A stretch of 64,000 bases of DNA from Hoeflea algicola. GTDB lineage: Bacteria > Pseudomonadota > Alphaproteobacteria > Rhizobiales > Rhizobiaceae. The notes under the pieces were generated by a model. It worked only from the letters and a program-made list of their open reading frames with translations. It ran no database searches and was not told where the DNA came from. Positions 17,296-26,167 of this stretch are shown piece after piece. Each line of letters starts with the position of its first letter. Position 1 is the stretch's first letter. The position numbers and the translations under genes were made by a program. The stretch covers positions 62,001 to 126,000 of the forward strand of contig NZ_JAOVZR010000003.1 in NCBI RefSeq assembly GCF_026619415.1. Direction: 5' to 3'.

Positions 17296-19650
17296 ATGAG
17301 CATGCCAAAACAAGATCTTTCATCACGTCATTTTCAACGAAAAATCTCACAGTTCTGCGAGTTGCGCATAGCGCCGATCGCATCGAAGCGGGCGCTGGAG
17401 CAAATCCAGACCTATCTCAACAATCTCATCGTCCATCGTCAGTTGCCTCCACTGCTGAACGGTCGCATTGATTGGTTGGAAATCACCCACGCTTGCCGGA
17501 CAGACGGCGAATTGGCGGGTGATCTCAAGAAGCAGATCCGCATCGCCCTGGACGCGATCATCCGTTGGCTCGGCGCGCCACCTGTAGTGGAGCACATCCC
17601 CTCAACCAGGCAAACCCATCGATCAGACGAACCAATTCGGTCGGCAGCCACTGCACCCTCCACTCGAAACCCGAGACGGATCGACGACAACGATCACCAT
17701 GCTCAATCCGCATCGTCGCCGCGAGGACCACAACTCAAGCCGATCCATCCGTTTCCGGAACCATTATTTGAAGCGAGTGAAGATCCTGACGGATTTCAGG
17801 ATGCGCTCGTCTATCATATGCGACGGTTCGGCGAGAGTTACTGGCACCTTTACCGCGCCATCGTTCGGCTGGACGAGACGTTCCACCATGCGACCCTGCT
17901 GTCCTGGATCCAGGGCGAACGCGTGCCGCGATCCGTCGCGAGCTTCGAAATCCTCTCCCGCATCGAGCGGCGATACCAACTGCCGGAAGGATATTTCAAG
18001 GCGAAGCTGCCCCATCAAGCCCGATCTCTCCACGGTCACAATCTTGGCGACATCAGCGCGGCCGAACGGCGAAGACTGGCATGGCACCTTCCCGACGATT
18101 TCGGCAGCCTGCCATTTGCCAAGCGGGAGGAAATCCTCGACTGGGTCCGCCGGGTCATCGTCTCGGGTTCAACCGATTATCGGCGCTACCAGGCCGCAGC
18201 GAGCAAGCAGCGTTACGCCATCCGGTTTCCGGGCGTCACCTATGGCGGAGGATCGTTGTCTCCTCGCGCGTCCACGCTGCCATCGAGCGCCGACAATGCT
18301 GCAGAGACCTTTGAAGACCCTGATCTCCTGTCCGGCGTCGTCGATGCGCCACCGCGGCTGGCGATGGAGATGGCTGACCTGATCCGGTTCAAGACGTCGA
18401 CGCTGACTGCGATCGGGTTTCAGCGCAACGGCGTTTGGGGCGAGGAAACCACATCGCAAAAAATCGAACATCTCGGCCTGATGTTCGGAGCGCTGGCCGC
18501 CTCACCCAACGGCATCGTCAAGGGCCGCGGCGTGCGCCTGAGCCAACTGACATTTGGACTGCTGATCTTTCCCGGCGTCTGGGACTGGTATCTGCAATGG
18601 CGAGAGCAGCGCCGCGGATTCTACACCAGGTGGGAAGAGGATATGCTGATGATCGCACAAGCCCTCACGCGCTCCGAAGTCGGCTGGATCCGTCAGCATC
18701 CCGAACTTCTGAAACATGTAAGACCGATCGAAGGCCTGATCGCGCCGCAAGAAATCGAATTCGCCTCTCGCGACTGGCATAGTGCCTGCGACGCGTTTCA
18801 TCGACACGCAGCCAACCGTTCAGGGGAGATCCAGCGGGTGATGCGCGTCCATCGTGACCCTTTCGAGCCGATCATGTGCGTGCTGGAAGCAGACAGCCCA
18901 CTGGCGGAATATCGCAAGATCACCGACGAGATTTTGAAACGCATGCCGGATGAAGACCGCTACCCCCGAGCAGCCGCGGAAGCGACCCGGTCCTTCCTGC
19001 TGCTTCGCCTGGGGCTGCACCTTGGACTTCGGCAGAAGAACCTTCGTCAACTTCGCGTCTGCCCCCGTGGCCATTTCCCGACCCCCGAGCGACGGCTGGA
19101 GGACATGAAATGCGGCGAGTTGCACTGGAGCGACCGAGAAGGAGGATGGGAGGTGCTGATCCCGTCGGTCGCCTTCAAGAACTCAACCTCGTCTTTCTTC
19201 GGGCAGAAACCATTCCGCCTCATCCTCCCGGACCTGCTTGATCTCTACAAATACCTCGAGGCCTATATCGACCGCCATCGCGGTGTGCTTCTCGGTCGGG
19301 CAAAAGATCCTGGCACGCTCTTCGTCAAGACGGTGAAGACGATCAGCCTGGATGCGGCGTACGACTCGACCAAGTTCTACGAAGCCTGGCGGACCGTGAT
19401 CCAACGCTATGGGATCTACAATCCCTATACGGGCCGAGGCGCCATCAAAGGCTTGCTCCCCCACGGTCCTCACAATCTTCGGGATGTCTTGGCAACCCAC
19501 ATTCTCAAGCAAACAGGGTCCTACGAGCAGGCAAGCTACGCTATCCAGGATACGCCGGACGTGGTGCGGCAGCACTATGGTCGGTTCCTGCCTCAGGATA
19601 AGGCCGCCCTTGCGGCCCGAATTCTGAATCAGGTATGGGAGGCAGCGTGA
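17296..19650 (+). CDS. Large tyrosine-recombinase-like protein
   Basis: The protein has about 784 residues from ATG 17296 (a TTG at 17284 and ATG 17302 are alternatives). The last ~250 residues have tyrosine-recombinase marks: LGLHLGLRQKNLRQLRV (first Arg), a lysine-bearing beta turn (SVAFKNSTSSFFGQK), HNLRDVLATHIL (H-x-x-R) and a terminal QHYGRFLP with the candidate nucleophile Tyr. The ~500-residue N-terminal part is unrecognised, apart from an HTH-like LLSWIQGERVPRSVASFEIL. Usual integrases are 300-450 residues, so this is a much enlarged form. It stands alone upstream of a toxin-antitoxin pair and may be tied to island mobility, which is inference. Confidence 0.66.
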   Translation: MSMPKQDLSSRHFQRKISQFCELRIAPIASKRALEQIQTYLNNLIVHRQLPPLLNGRIDWLEITHACRTDGELAGDLKKQIRIALDAIIRWLGAPPVVEHIPSTRQTHRSDEPIRSAATAPSTRNPRRIDDNDHHAQSASSPRGPQLKPIHPFPEPLFEASEDPDGFQDALVYHMRRFGESYWHLYRAIVRLDETFHHATLLSWIQGERVPRSVASFEILSRIERRYQLPEGYFKAKLPHQARSLHGHNLGDISAAERRRLAWHLPDDFGSLPFAKREEILDWVRRVIVSGSTDYRRYQAAASKQRYAIRFPGVTYGGGSLSPRASTLPSSADNAAETFEDPDLLSGVVDAPPRLAMEMADLIRFKTSTLTAIGFQRNGVWGEETTSQKIEHLGLMFGALAASPNGIVKGRGVRLSQLTFGLLIFPGVWDWYLQWREQRRGFYTRWEEDMLMIAQALTRSEVGWIRQHPELLKHVRPIEGLIAPQEIEFASRDWHSACDAFHRHAANRSGEIQRVMRVHRDPFEPIMCVLEADSPLAEYRKITDEILKRMPDEDRYPRAAAEATRSFLLLRLGLHLGLRQKNLRQLRVCPRGHFPTPERRLEDMKCGELHWSDREGGWEVLIPSVAFKNSTSSFFGQKPFRLILPDLLDLYKYLEAYIDRHRGVLLGRAKDPGTLFVKTVKTISLDAAYDSTKFYEAWRTVIQRYGIYNPYTGRGAIKGLLPHGPHNLRDVLATHILKQTGSYEQASYAIQDTPDVVRQHYGRFLPQDKAALAARILNQVWEAA

Positions 19651-19673
19651 CTTTCTCTTTCAAACCTTGATGG

Positions 19674-19694
19674 ATATAGCACTAAGTGCTATAT
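19674..19694. promoter_or_regulatory. Perfect palindromic operator of the RelE/XRE toxin-antitoxin pair
   Basis: ATATAGCACT, one central A, then AGTGCTATAT: 10-bp perfect arms ending 6 bp before the toxin start ATG 19701. Toxin-antitoxin operons are usually repressed by their own XRE antitoxin binding such a site. Its location between the recombinase stop and the toxin start supports autoregulation. Confidence 0.75.
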
Positions 19695-19700
19695 AAGCCA

Positions 19701-20060
19701 ATGACAGAACGAGTGTTCAAGACAGCTTGGTTCGCCAAGGCGGCGAAGAAGGCGCGAATCTCCGACAAGGCCCTATTGAAGGCAATCCATCAGGTTGCTC
19801 TCGGTCAGGCCGACGATCTCGGCGGTGGCGTCTTCAAAAAACGGCTCAATGACAACATGCATCGTTCAATCGTTCTGGCAAAGGCCGGAGAGTTCTGGGT
19901 GTTCGCCTATCTCTTTGCCAAGAAGGATCGGGCGAACATCGATGACGATGAGCTTCTGGCATTCCGGAAGCTCACCGATCTCTACCGCCGAAAGACGAAA
20001 GCCGACCTCGAAGCGGAAATCGAGACCGGCGCACTGTTGGAGATAGACCATGGCGACTAA
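19701..20060 (+). CDS. RelE/HigB-type toxin (PF06296-like)
   Basis: A 119-residue protein starting MTERVFKTAWFAKAAKKA. It has the family pattern of the RelE group paired with XRE antitoxins: a basic N-terminal helix, GQADDLGGGVFKKRLN, HRSIVLAKAGEFWVFAYLFAKKDRANI, then a helix and acidic tail. These are ribosome-dependent mRNA interferases. ATG 19701 is used because it follows the palindrome directly; the upstream frame would run through it. It overlaps the antitoxin gene by 11 bp. The toxin-first order is typical for this group. Confidence 0.85.
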   Translation: MTERVFKTAWFAKAAKKARISDKALLKAIHQVALGQADDLGGGVFKKRLNDNMHRSIVLAKAGEFWVFAYLFAKKDRANIDDDELLAFRKLTDLYRRKTKADLEAEIETGALLEIDHGD

Positions 20061-20373
20061 ACGCAAGTTCAAGAGCGATGCCTTCGAGGCAATCCATAGT
20101 GCGGTCGAGGGAATGTTTTCGGCTGGGACCATCGACAAGGAAACGATGCGGACCTTCGATGAAGATTGCCTTGTTTTTCCGCAGGAACTGACGCCCGGCG
20201 AAATCAAAGCGCTGCGCGAGAACAACCATGTCAGCCAGCCGGTCTTTGCCCGTTATCTGAACACTAGCCAGTCGACGGTCCAGAAGTGGGAAACGGGGGC
20301 TAAACGGCCGAGCGGACCGGCGCTCAAGCTCCTGTCGCTCGTGCAGAAGCACGGGCTGCAGATGCTTGCATAG
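20050..20373 (+). CDS. XRE-family antitoxin (HigA/NadS-like)
   Basis: A 107-residue protein with a C-terminal helix-turn-helix (LTPGEIKALRENNHVSQPVFARYLNTSQSTVQKWETG) and an N-terminal toxin-binding region (FEAIHSAVEGMFSAGTID). The first part has the usual IHSAVEGM motif of antitoxins in this group. It overlaps the toxin gene and is expected both to neutralise the toxin and to repress the operon through the palindrome at 19674-19694. Confidence 0.88.
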   Translation: MATKRKFKSDAFEAIHSAVEGMFSAGTIDKETMRTFDEDCLVFPQELTPGEIKALRENNHVSQPVFARYLNTSQSTVQKWETGAKRPSGPALKLLSLVQKHGLQMLA

Positions 20374-20501
20374 CGGGATCTCAGCTCCATGCGTAAAAAC
20401 CGAACTCTTGAGCAGGTTTGAACAGACGTGTACGTGCCTACGCATTCGAATTACCGGGTATTCATGATGACAAAGCACCTTCGCCGACATAACCTGGCGG
20501 C

Positions 20502-21317
20502 ATGAACGCTGAAAGCTGGTCCGATCAGGAAAACGACGCGATTGTCGCCGTCTACTTCCAAATGCTGAAGGATGATCTGGCTGGTCTGACCTACAACAAG
20601 GCAATGAACAACAGGAGCCTTCACCAGTCCCTCGGCCGATCCAAGGGCTCGATCGAGTTCAAGAACTGCAATGTTTCGGCCGCCTTGGTCGGCTTTGGGC
20701 TACCGCATATCACCGGCTATCAACCTCGATTCAATTTACAGATGTCATTGGCGGATGCCGTTTCGCGGTGGCTCGCGAAGAACCCGTCATTTGAGGCGTC
20801 AAATGCAACCGCGATCGCCCAGGGCTTTGCTGATGCGCCACCCCTGTTCTTTGGCGTGCCGCCAACCATGCAGAATGCTCCTCCTCCGGCCGAACTGTCA
20901 CAACTTGAGGCAATCGCTCGCAGGTTTGATGTGGCAGGAAGGGATGAGAGAAACCGTTCCCTTGGAAAAGCCGGCGAAGAGCGTGTTTTCCATCACGAAC
21001 GCGCACATCTTCAAGCCTCAGATCGAAGGGATCTGGCAGACAAGGTCCGTTGGGTATCTCAGGAAGACGGAGATGGCGCCGGTTATGATATTGCCAGTTT
21101 CGCGCCAAACGGGTCGCCACGTCTCATCGAAGTGAAGACGACCAACGGGTGGGAGCGCACGCCTTTCTACATCTCGAGAAACGAGCTGGAAGTCTCAGAC
21201 GCCCGGCGACATGAATGGAGCCTGGTTCGACTGTTCGACTTCTCCCGGGAGGTTCGCGCTTTCGAACTCCGGCCGCCACTCGAAGCACATGTTTCGCTGA
21301 TGGCAACGCAGTTGTAG
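20502..21317 (+). CDS. DUF3883 protein with PD-(D/E)xK-like nuclease fold
   Basis: The protein has 271 residues. The N-terminal ~100 residues resemble a DNA- or specificity-binding region (ALVGFGLPHITGYQPRFNLQ), of a kind often seen with HNH or restriction-like proteins. The C-terminal DUF3883 domain has GKAGEERVFHHERAHL, DGDGAGYDIASF and RLIEVKTTNGWERTPFYIS, where the Asp and the E-x-K pair form a restriction-endonuclease-like site. DUF3883 domains occur in restriction and defence loci. It stands alone after the toxin-antitoxin pair, and no methylase is near. Confidence 0.82.
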   Translation: MNAESWSDQENDAIVAVYFQMLKDDLAGLTYNKAMNNRSLHQSLGRSKGSIEFKNCNVSAALVGFGLPHITGYQPRFNLQMSLADAVSRWLAKNPSFEASNATAIAQGFADAPPLFFGVPPTMQNAPPPAELSQLEAIARRFDVAGRDERNRSLGKAGEERVFHHERAHLQASDRRDLADKVRWVSQEDGDGAGYDIASFAPNGSPRLIEVKTTNGWERTPFYISRNELEVSDARRHEWSLVRLFDFSREVRAFELRPPLEAHVSLMATQL

Positions 21318-21363
21318 CTTAGCATTTAATGATGAGACTATCACCCCAACGATCTCATATGTT

Positions 21364-22810
21364 GGGAGTGGGAAAAAGGTGGGGGTAAGAAATATGGCGT
21401 AACTGGAGCCCTTTTCAGAAGGGTACTCGTGGATGTCACAATTGAAGATGAATGTCGTGGTCGAGTTAGTCGGAACCGATGGCGTTCGACAGCGTCGAGA
21501 GATCGCAGTTGTCGAACGCATGGTCGAGGGAGCGCGATTCGATGACTTCGGCCTGTCCCTTGAGGACGGCAAGGTTATACAACGCCGCCTGCAAGAAGAG
21601 CTTACGCAGTTTCAAGTGGATCAAGCCAGCCAGCACGATCGGAAATGTCACGACTGTGGCTGTCTTCGCGGGGTTCATGACTATCGATCTCGTACGGTCC
21701 ATTCGCTCTTCGGTATTTGTCGCCTGCGCGTGCCTCGGTTCCGCGGTTGTGTCAGCGGAAAGCCGGCAAAGGCGAAAATCGGATACATCGAGACCTTGTT
21801 GAAGGGCAGAGCGACGCCGGAATTGGAGCGCGTACAGGCTGAGCTCGGTTCGCGCCTGTCGTTTCGTGAAGCAGCTCGTGTACTCGATCTTTTTGTACCG
21901 GCCGCGCGGCCACACAATCATCGAACCATCGTCAACCGGCTCGCCAAGGTTGCCGATCAGATTGAAAAGTGGGACGCAGCGAGCCCCTATCGCATGAGTC
22001 GGGCCGGCGGATCCTCCATTTCTGTCTTCATTGATGGCGCCTATATCCGTGCAGTTCCCGGATATCAGAGCCGGCATTTCGAAATCGCCATGGGACGCGT
22101 TGTTTCACCGGGGCGGCTACCGCGTCAGTTCGCGGCCGCACCGCATGTGGCTACCGGCAAGCACGATGCGGTTCGTGCCGCAATGCGGGCGCAAGGATGG
22201 TTGCCTGGCCGCGACGTCACTGTTTTCAGCGACGGAGACGTCGGGCTGCAAAGCATCGTGCTCAGTGCAACAAGGGAGCCCGTGACGCATATTCTTGACT
22301 GGTTCCATCTGTCGATGCGGCTCCGGCACATCGAACAGACGTGGCAAGGCCTCAGGCATATCGGCGATCTGAACATCTACCTTCGAGATGTTGCGGTTGA
22401 TGTGCCGCGGCTTCGCCATCTGCTTTGGAGCGGCTACGTCAGGGAGGCGACGAGAGCCGTGAAGAATATGCTCTACCAGTTGGAGCAGCACACCACGCTT
22501 CGAGAAGCAAACCAGAAGCTCAAGCGATTGTCCGTATTGATCAGCAATCTCCGGTCCTACCTGGTCCAGAACACAACATCGATTGTCGACTACTGCCATC
22601 GATATTGGTCGGGTCAGCCGATATCGAGTTCTCCGGCCGAAAGCGCCGCCAACAATCTCGTAAACGCTCGGATGAACAAGAAGCGGCAGATGCGTTGGTC
22701 TCCTGCCGGCGCCCATCGGGTATTGCAGGTCCGGGCAGCGGTTGCCGATGGTCGGCTCAAGCAAGCTAAGTTTGCCCTTGCGGCTTGACTCCCAGCTTTT
22801 TCCCACTCCC
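21364..22810 (+). mobile_element. ISKra4-family insertion sequence
   Basis: The left end reads GGGAGTGGGAAAAAGGTGGG and the right end, read inward, GGGAGTGGGAAAAAGCTGGG: a ~25-bp near-perfect inverted repeat. It encloses one intact transposase. No direct duplication flanks it. On the right it abuts, within a codon, the broken IS1182 transposase, whose remainder is not on the left, so a deletion accompanied or followed insertion. Confidence 0.85.
21433..22788 (+). CDS. ISKra4-family transposase
   Basis: A 451-residue protein with an N-terminal zinc-finger-like CHDCGCLRGVHDYRSRTV, the FIDGAYIRAVPGYQSRHFEIAMG segment (first catalytic Asp) and THILDWFHLSMRLRHI (second Asp). The C-terminal SSPAESAANNLVNARMNKKRQMRWS includes the catalytic Glu region. 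These are the standard marks of ISKra4/IS1202-related DDE transposases. The frame is intact and fills the element between the inverted repeats. Confidence 0.92.
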   Translation: MSQLKMNVVVELVGTDGVRQRREIAVVERMVEGARFDDFGLSLEDGKVIQRRLQEELTQFQVDQASQHDRKCHDCGCLRGVHDYRSRTVHSLFGICRLRVPRFRGCVSGKPAKAKIGYIETLLKGRATPELERVQAELGSRLSFREAARVLDLFVPAARPHNHRTIVNRLAKVADQIEKWDAASPYRMSRAGGSSISVFIDGAYIRAVPGYQSRHFEIAMGRVVSPGRLPRQFAAAPHVATGKHDAVRAAMRAQGWLPGRDVTVFSDGDVGLQSIVLSATREPVTHILDWFHLSMRLRHIEQTWQGLRHIGDLNIYLRDVAVDVPRLRHLLWSGYVREATRAVKNMLYQLEQHTTLREANQKLKRLSVLISNLRSYLVQNTTSIVDYCHRYWSGQPISSSPAESAANNLVNARMNKKRQMRWSPAGAHRVLQVRAAVADGRLKQAKFALAA

Positions 22811-23532
22811 CTCGTGGCTTCGACATCCATGATCACCGAACTCTTGGTGTCGATCAGGTAGTTGGTGGCATAGGCAAAATACGGGCGGCTTTCCTCGGCG
22901 CGGGTCCATTGCGCAGCCGGATCGGACTTCGCCACGAACTTCGGCTGGACCGGCGACGCGGCCCCGAAGGCGGCATCGTCGAGTGTCTCCAGGTATTCCC
23001 GCGCCGCCCGGGTCCCGGCCTCACGCGCGACCTCCGGGCTCCAGTCTTCGGCAGCGATTGACCGAACCTTGTTGGCATCGGCGGAGATCAGGCTTGCATC
23101 GACAGCGAAACCTTCGCCCGCTACAAGATCCTCCCTCAGGCACCGCTCGACTGTGGCCTCGAAGACCTGCCGCAGCAGATTGCTGTCGCGAAACTTGCCA
23201 TGGCGATAGCGTGAGAAGGTCGAGTGATCTGGGACCTTTCCCTCCAGGCCCAGCCGACAGAACCAGCGATAGGCGAGGTTCAGATGGACCTCGTCGCAGA
23301 GGCGACGTTCCGACCGGATGCCCATGACGTAACCGATGACCAGCATCCGGATGATCAGCTCTGGATCAATCGAGGGACGCCCCATGTGGCTATAGAATGG
23401 GCGCACGGCCTCCCGCATCCCATCCACGTCGAGGAAACGGTCGATCTCGCGAAGCATATGACCGGAAGGAACATGACGCTCCAGATCGAAGTCATAGAAC
23501 AACTGTGCCGGTGCCGTTTGGGTGCCCATCAT
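22811..23532 (-). pseudogene. IS1182-family transposase, 3'-truncated by ISKra4
   Basis: ATG 23532 has GGAGG 8 bases upstream. The remaining ~240 residues include FYDFDLERHVPSGHMLREI, MGRPSIDPELIIRMLVIGYVMGIRSERRL, DHSTFSRYRHGKF and AVDASLISADANK (catalytic Asp), typical of IS1182. The protein is cut after DVEATR exactly at the ISKra4 right end, and its C-terminal half, with the last catalytic residues, is missing from the window. The outer end of this element probably lies near 23580-23620. Confidence 0.88.
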
Positions 23533-23702
23533 GACGAAATCCTCCAATCCCCTCATAATCAAGTGAATCAAAGGACTTGCCGCGCTGCAACAAAGACTTT
23601 TTCAACAGCATCGGCGGAAAGCATGCGTAATTGGGCTGACCCTACTCTGAGGTCGAGCTCCCGATAAGATCACGGCATCGCTGTGAACAAGGGAGACAGA
23701 CT

Positions 23703-24737
23703 ATGGAATACTTCGTTGGATTAGACGTATCGCTGCGCTCGTGTGCCCTTTGCATCGTCGATGGCAAAGGGAAAGTTCATTTAGAACGGGAATTGCCTTG
23801 TGAAGTTGAGGACATTGCCGCTTGTCTGAGGGCTTTCCCGCACGCCATCGAGCGTGTTGGCTTCGAAGCTGGTGCCTTGAGCCAGCACCTGTACTTTGGC
23901 TTGCAGTCCGAAGGTTTTGACATCGTTTGCATGGAGGCGCGGCAGGTGAGCGCCGCCTTGTCCGCAATGCGGAATAAAACCGACAAGACCGATGCGAAAG
24001 GCATAGCTCAGATCCTGAGGACTGGTTGGTTCAGCCCAGTTCACATGAAGAGCCGAGAGGCACATGGTCTGCGGGCGCTCCTGAGCACCCGAAAGGCATT
24101 GCTCAAGAAGACGATGGATCTGGCCAACGAGGTACGCGGTCTGTTGAAGATCTTCGGCGTCCGGCTGCCCAAGACCCTCAAGCATGGCAGCTTCGATGGC
24201 CTGGTGCGTCCTATGATTGAAATGGATGATGTTCTTGCGCATGCGATCATCCCGCTGCTCGATGCCCGAACGGTCCTCTTCCAGCACTACTTGGAACTGG
24301 ACCGACGCGTGAAACGCGCGGCTTCGGACGATGAGGTGTGCATGCGTATGATGACCGTACCGGGCGTTGGGCCGATCGCTGCTCTTACATTCAAGGCGGC
24401 GGTTGATGATCCCGCCCGATTCACACGATCACGCACCGTGGCAGCACATTTTGGCCTGACGCCACGAAGGTTCCAATCCGGTGAACATGACAACCCAGGT
24501 CGCATCTCGAAGGCGGGAGATCGCGATGTGCGGGCTACTCTATATGCCGCCGCAAACGCACTCCTCATGCGAACGATGGCGGGGTCACAGATCAAGTCGT
24601 GGGGCATGCGGTTGATACGCACCAAAGGTCGTCGACGCGCCGTCGTGGCCGTCGCCCGTAAACTTGCCGTTCTTTTGCATCGCATGTGGATCGACGGCAC
24701 CGTATTCCGCCAGAACCAAGTGGGAGGCACGGCATGA
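23703..24737 (+). CDS. IS110-family transposase
   Basis: A 344-residue protein with the RuvC-like DEDD domain at the N terminus (GLDVSLRS, GFEAGALSQ, NKTDKTDAKGIAQ) and the transposase_20 domain at the C terminus (PGVGPIAALTFKAAVDDPARF, and GRISKAGDRDVRATLYAAA with the catalytic serine). It appears full length. IS110 elements encode a bridge RNA in flanking non-coding DNA, so 23600-23702 or the 3' gap are candidate locations. No inverted repeats are expected for this family. Confidence 0.93.
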   Translation: MEYFVGLDVSLRSCALCIVDGKGKVHLERELPCEVEDIAACLRAFPHAIERVGFEAGALSQHLYFGLQSEGFDIVCMEARQVSAALSAMRNKTDKTDAKGIAQILRTGWFSPVHMKSREAHGLRALLSTRKALLKKTMDLANEVRGLLKIFGVRLPKTLKHGSFDGLVRPMIEMDDVLAHAIIPLLDARTVLFQHYLELDRRVKRAASDDEVCMRMMTVPGVGPIAALTFKAAVDDPARFTRSRTVAAHFGLTPRRFQSGEHDNPGRISKAGDRDVRATLYAAANALLMRTMAGSQIKSWGMRLIRTKGRRRAVVAVARKLAVLLHRMWIDGTVFRQNQVGGTA

Positions 24738-25134
24738 ATTAGACAGCCAACCACCAAACCTGACGGGATCGTCCAATCCGGACGAGGTTTGTGGATGAAG
24801 CCGAAAATGTCTGCTGCGCAACTTGAAGCGCGCCGGAAAGCGGGGCTCTCCACATCCAATCCGACACATGCATGCAGCGGCGCCCTTCGAACGCCAAATC
24901 AGACTGCGAAGAGAAGCGTGACCCGGATAAGCGATCTCAACCAACATGGAAGAAGGAAAACGAGCTTGACCCAGACACCCAATTAGAGAAGCGGACATTC
25001 ACTGCGAGTGCGAAAGCATACTGTCTGAGACATGATTGCGACAATTATTGTCTCAGCGTCAGCGCCACGAAAGCATCGTTTGAGCCCTAATTGCAGAATG
25101 ATACACGATGCGCCCGGGTCGATAACCGGCGTCG
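24738..25134. other. 397-bp non-coding gap with a nested dyad
   Basis: No gene is recognised. At 25025-25056, CTGAGACA and TGTCTCAG form perfect 8-bp arms around an inner ATTG/CAAT pair. This could be an operator, recombination site or mobile-element end. The first part is probably the 3' flank of the IS110 element. Confidence 0.45.
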
Positions 25135-26007
25135 TTATGCTGGCGTGCGCATAATCTCACGGATCAGATCATTTGTTTCTGATCTCGTCGTTTGGTGCCG
25201 ATATCGAACGGCCAAAACAGTTCGTGTTATTTCAAGGCCATCGATGGGTTTCGACACCAGGCCCATGTCTGATGGAATAGCGGTGGCTGGTAGGATCACC
25301 GCACCCGAACCCTGCCGGGCAAGTTCGATTAACCAATCCACGCGATTTGACCGATAGGCCGCGTAGAGGTCGTAACCTTGATCTGCGCAGGTTCCATGTA
25401 AAGTATCCCGCATTTCGCAATTCAGTCTGTCAAGCATGTCAGTTTGAGCAAGCGTCGAAAGAGAAATTGTATTTAGTTCAGACAATGGATGCGACTTTGA
25501 CACCACGACCTTGTAGTCCTCTTCATAGAGAATGTCTATACGATAGAGGTCTTCACTGACCTTGTCCGCGGTGACGACAACGTCAAAGTCACCATCTCGC
25601 AACGCGGAAAGAAGCTCGTGGGATGACGCAACGATCAATTCGATTTCGGCTTGCGGCACGCGCTTGCGCATACGCTCCATAGCTGCCGCAATTCTGCTGT
25701 GGCCAATCGTTTCGCCGACACCGACAGTGATAGGAACTCGCTCCAACCGCATATGACGGACTGCCTCGGCCTTCGCCTGTCGCGTCTCGTCGTATATTTT
25801 CTGCAATCTTGGCTGCACGAGTTTTCCCAGCGCGGTCAGCCTGCAGCCTGCACGGTCTCTGACAAACAGGTCACCTCCAAGTTCGTCTTCAAGTTTCTTG
25901 ACCGCAGTCGTCAAGGAAGGTTGGGAGACATTGGAGGCACTGGCCGCGTGGGTGAAGTTTCGGTGCTCGCAGACAGCGAGAAAGTATCTGATCTGGTTCA
26001 TTTCCAT
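25135..26007 (-). CDS. LysR-family transcriptional regulator
   Basis: I start it at ATG 26007 (MEMNQIRYFLAVCEHRNFTH); ATG 26001 is equally usual, and the longer frame to 26169 adds unrelated residues. The N-terminal winged HTH (ASNVSQPSLTTAVKKLEDELGGDLFVRD) and the PBP2-like effector domain (ITVGVGETIGHSRI, DFDVVVTADK) are full length at about 290 residues. It is divergent from the ABM-domain gene with a 160-bp shared gap, the normal layout for a LysR regulator and its target. The inducer is unknown. Confidence 0.92.
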   Translation of the reverse strand: MEMNQIRYFLAVCEHRNFTHAASASNVSQPSLTTAVKKLEDELGGDLFVRDRAGCRLTALGKLVQPRLQKIYDETRQAKAEAVRHMRLERVPITVGVGETIGHSRIAAAMERMRKRVPQAEIELIVASSHELLSALRDGDFDVVVTADKVSEDLYRIDILYEEDYKVVVSKSHPLSELNTISLSTLAQTDMLDRLNCEMRDTLHGTCADQGYDLYAAYRSNRVDWLIELARQGSGAVILPATAIPSDMGLVSKPIDGLEITRTVLAVRYRHQTTRSETNDLIREIMRTPA

Positions 26008-26167
26008 CGCCGCATTCTCCGTCACATCTCCGGCCGCGCCATCAAAACAAGTTCGATAGTCCATGTCTATCAAAGAATAGCATTTCGGAATTGGAGTCCA
26101 CCGCATCCGGCATGGGACAAGAGTGCATCGAAACCAAACACGATGCACTTCAAAGCAGGGGCCGACC

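Noticed and set aside
17080..17313. 77-codon minus-strand frame
   Set aside because: No recognisable motif and no good ribosome site; it is listed only as part of the intergenic region.
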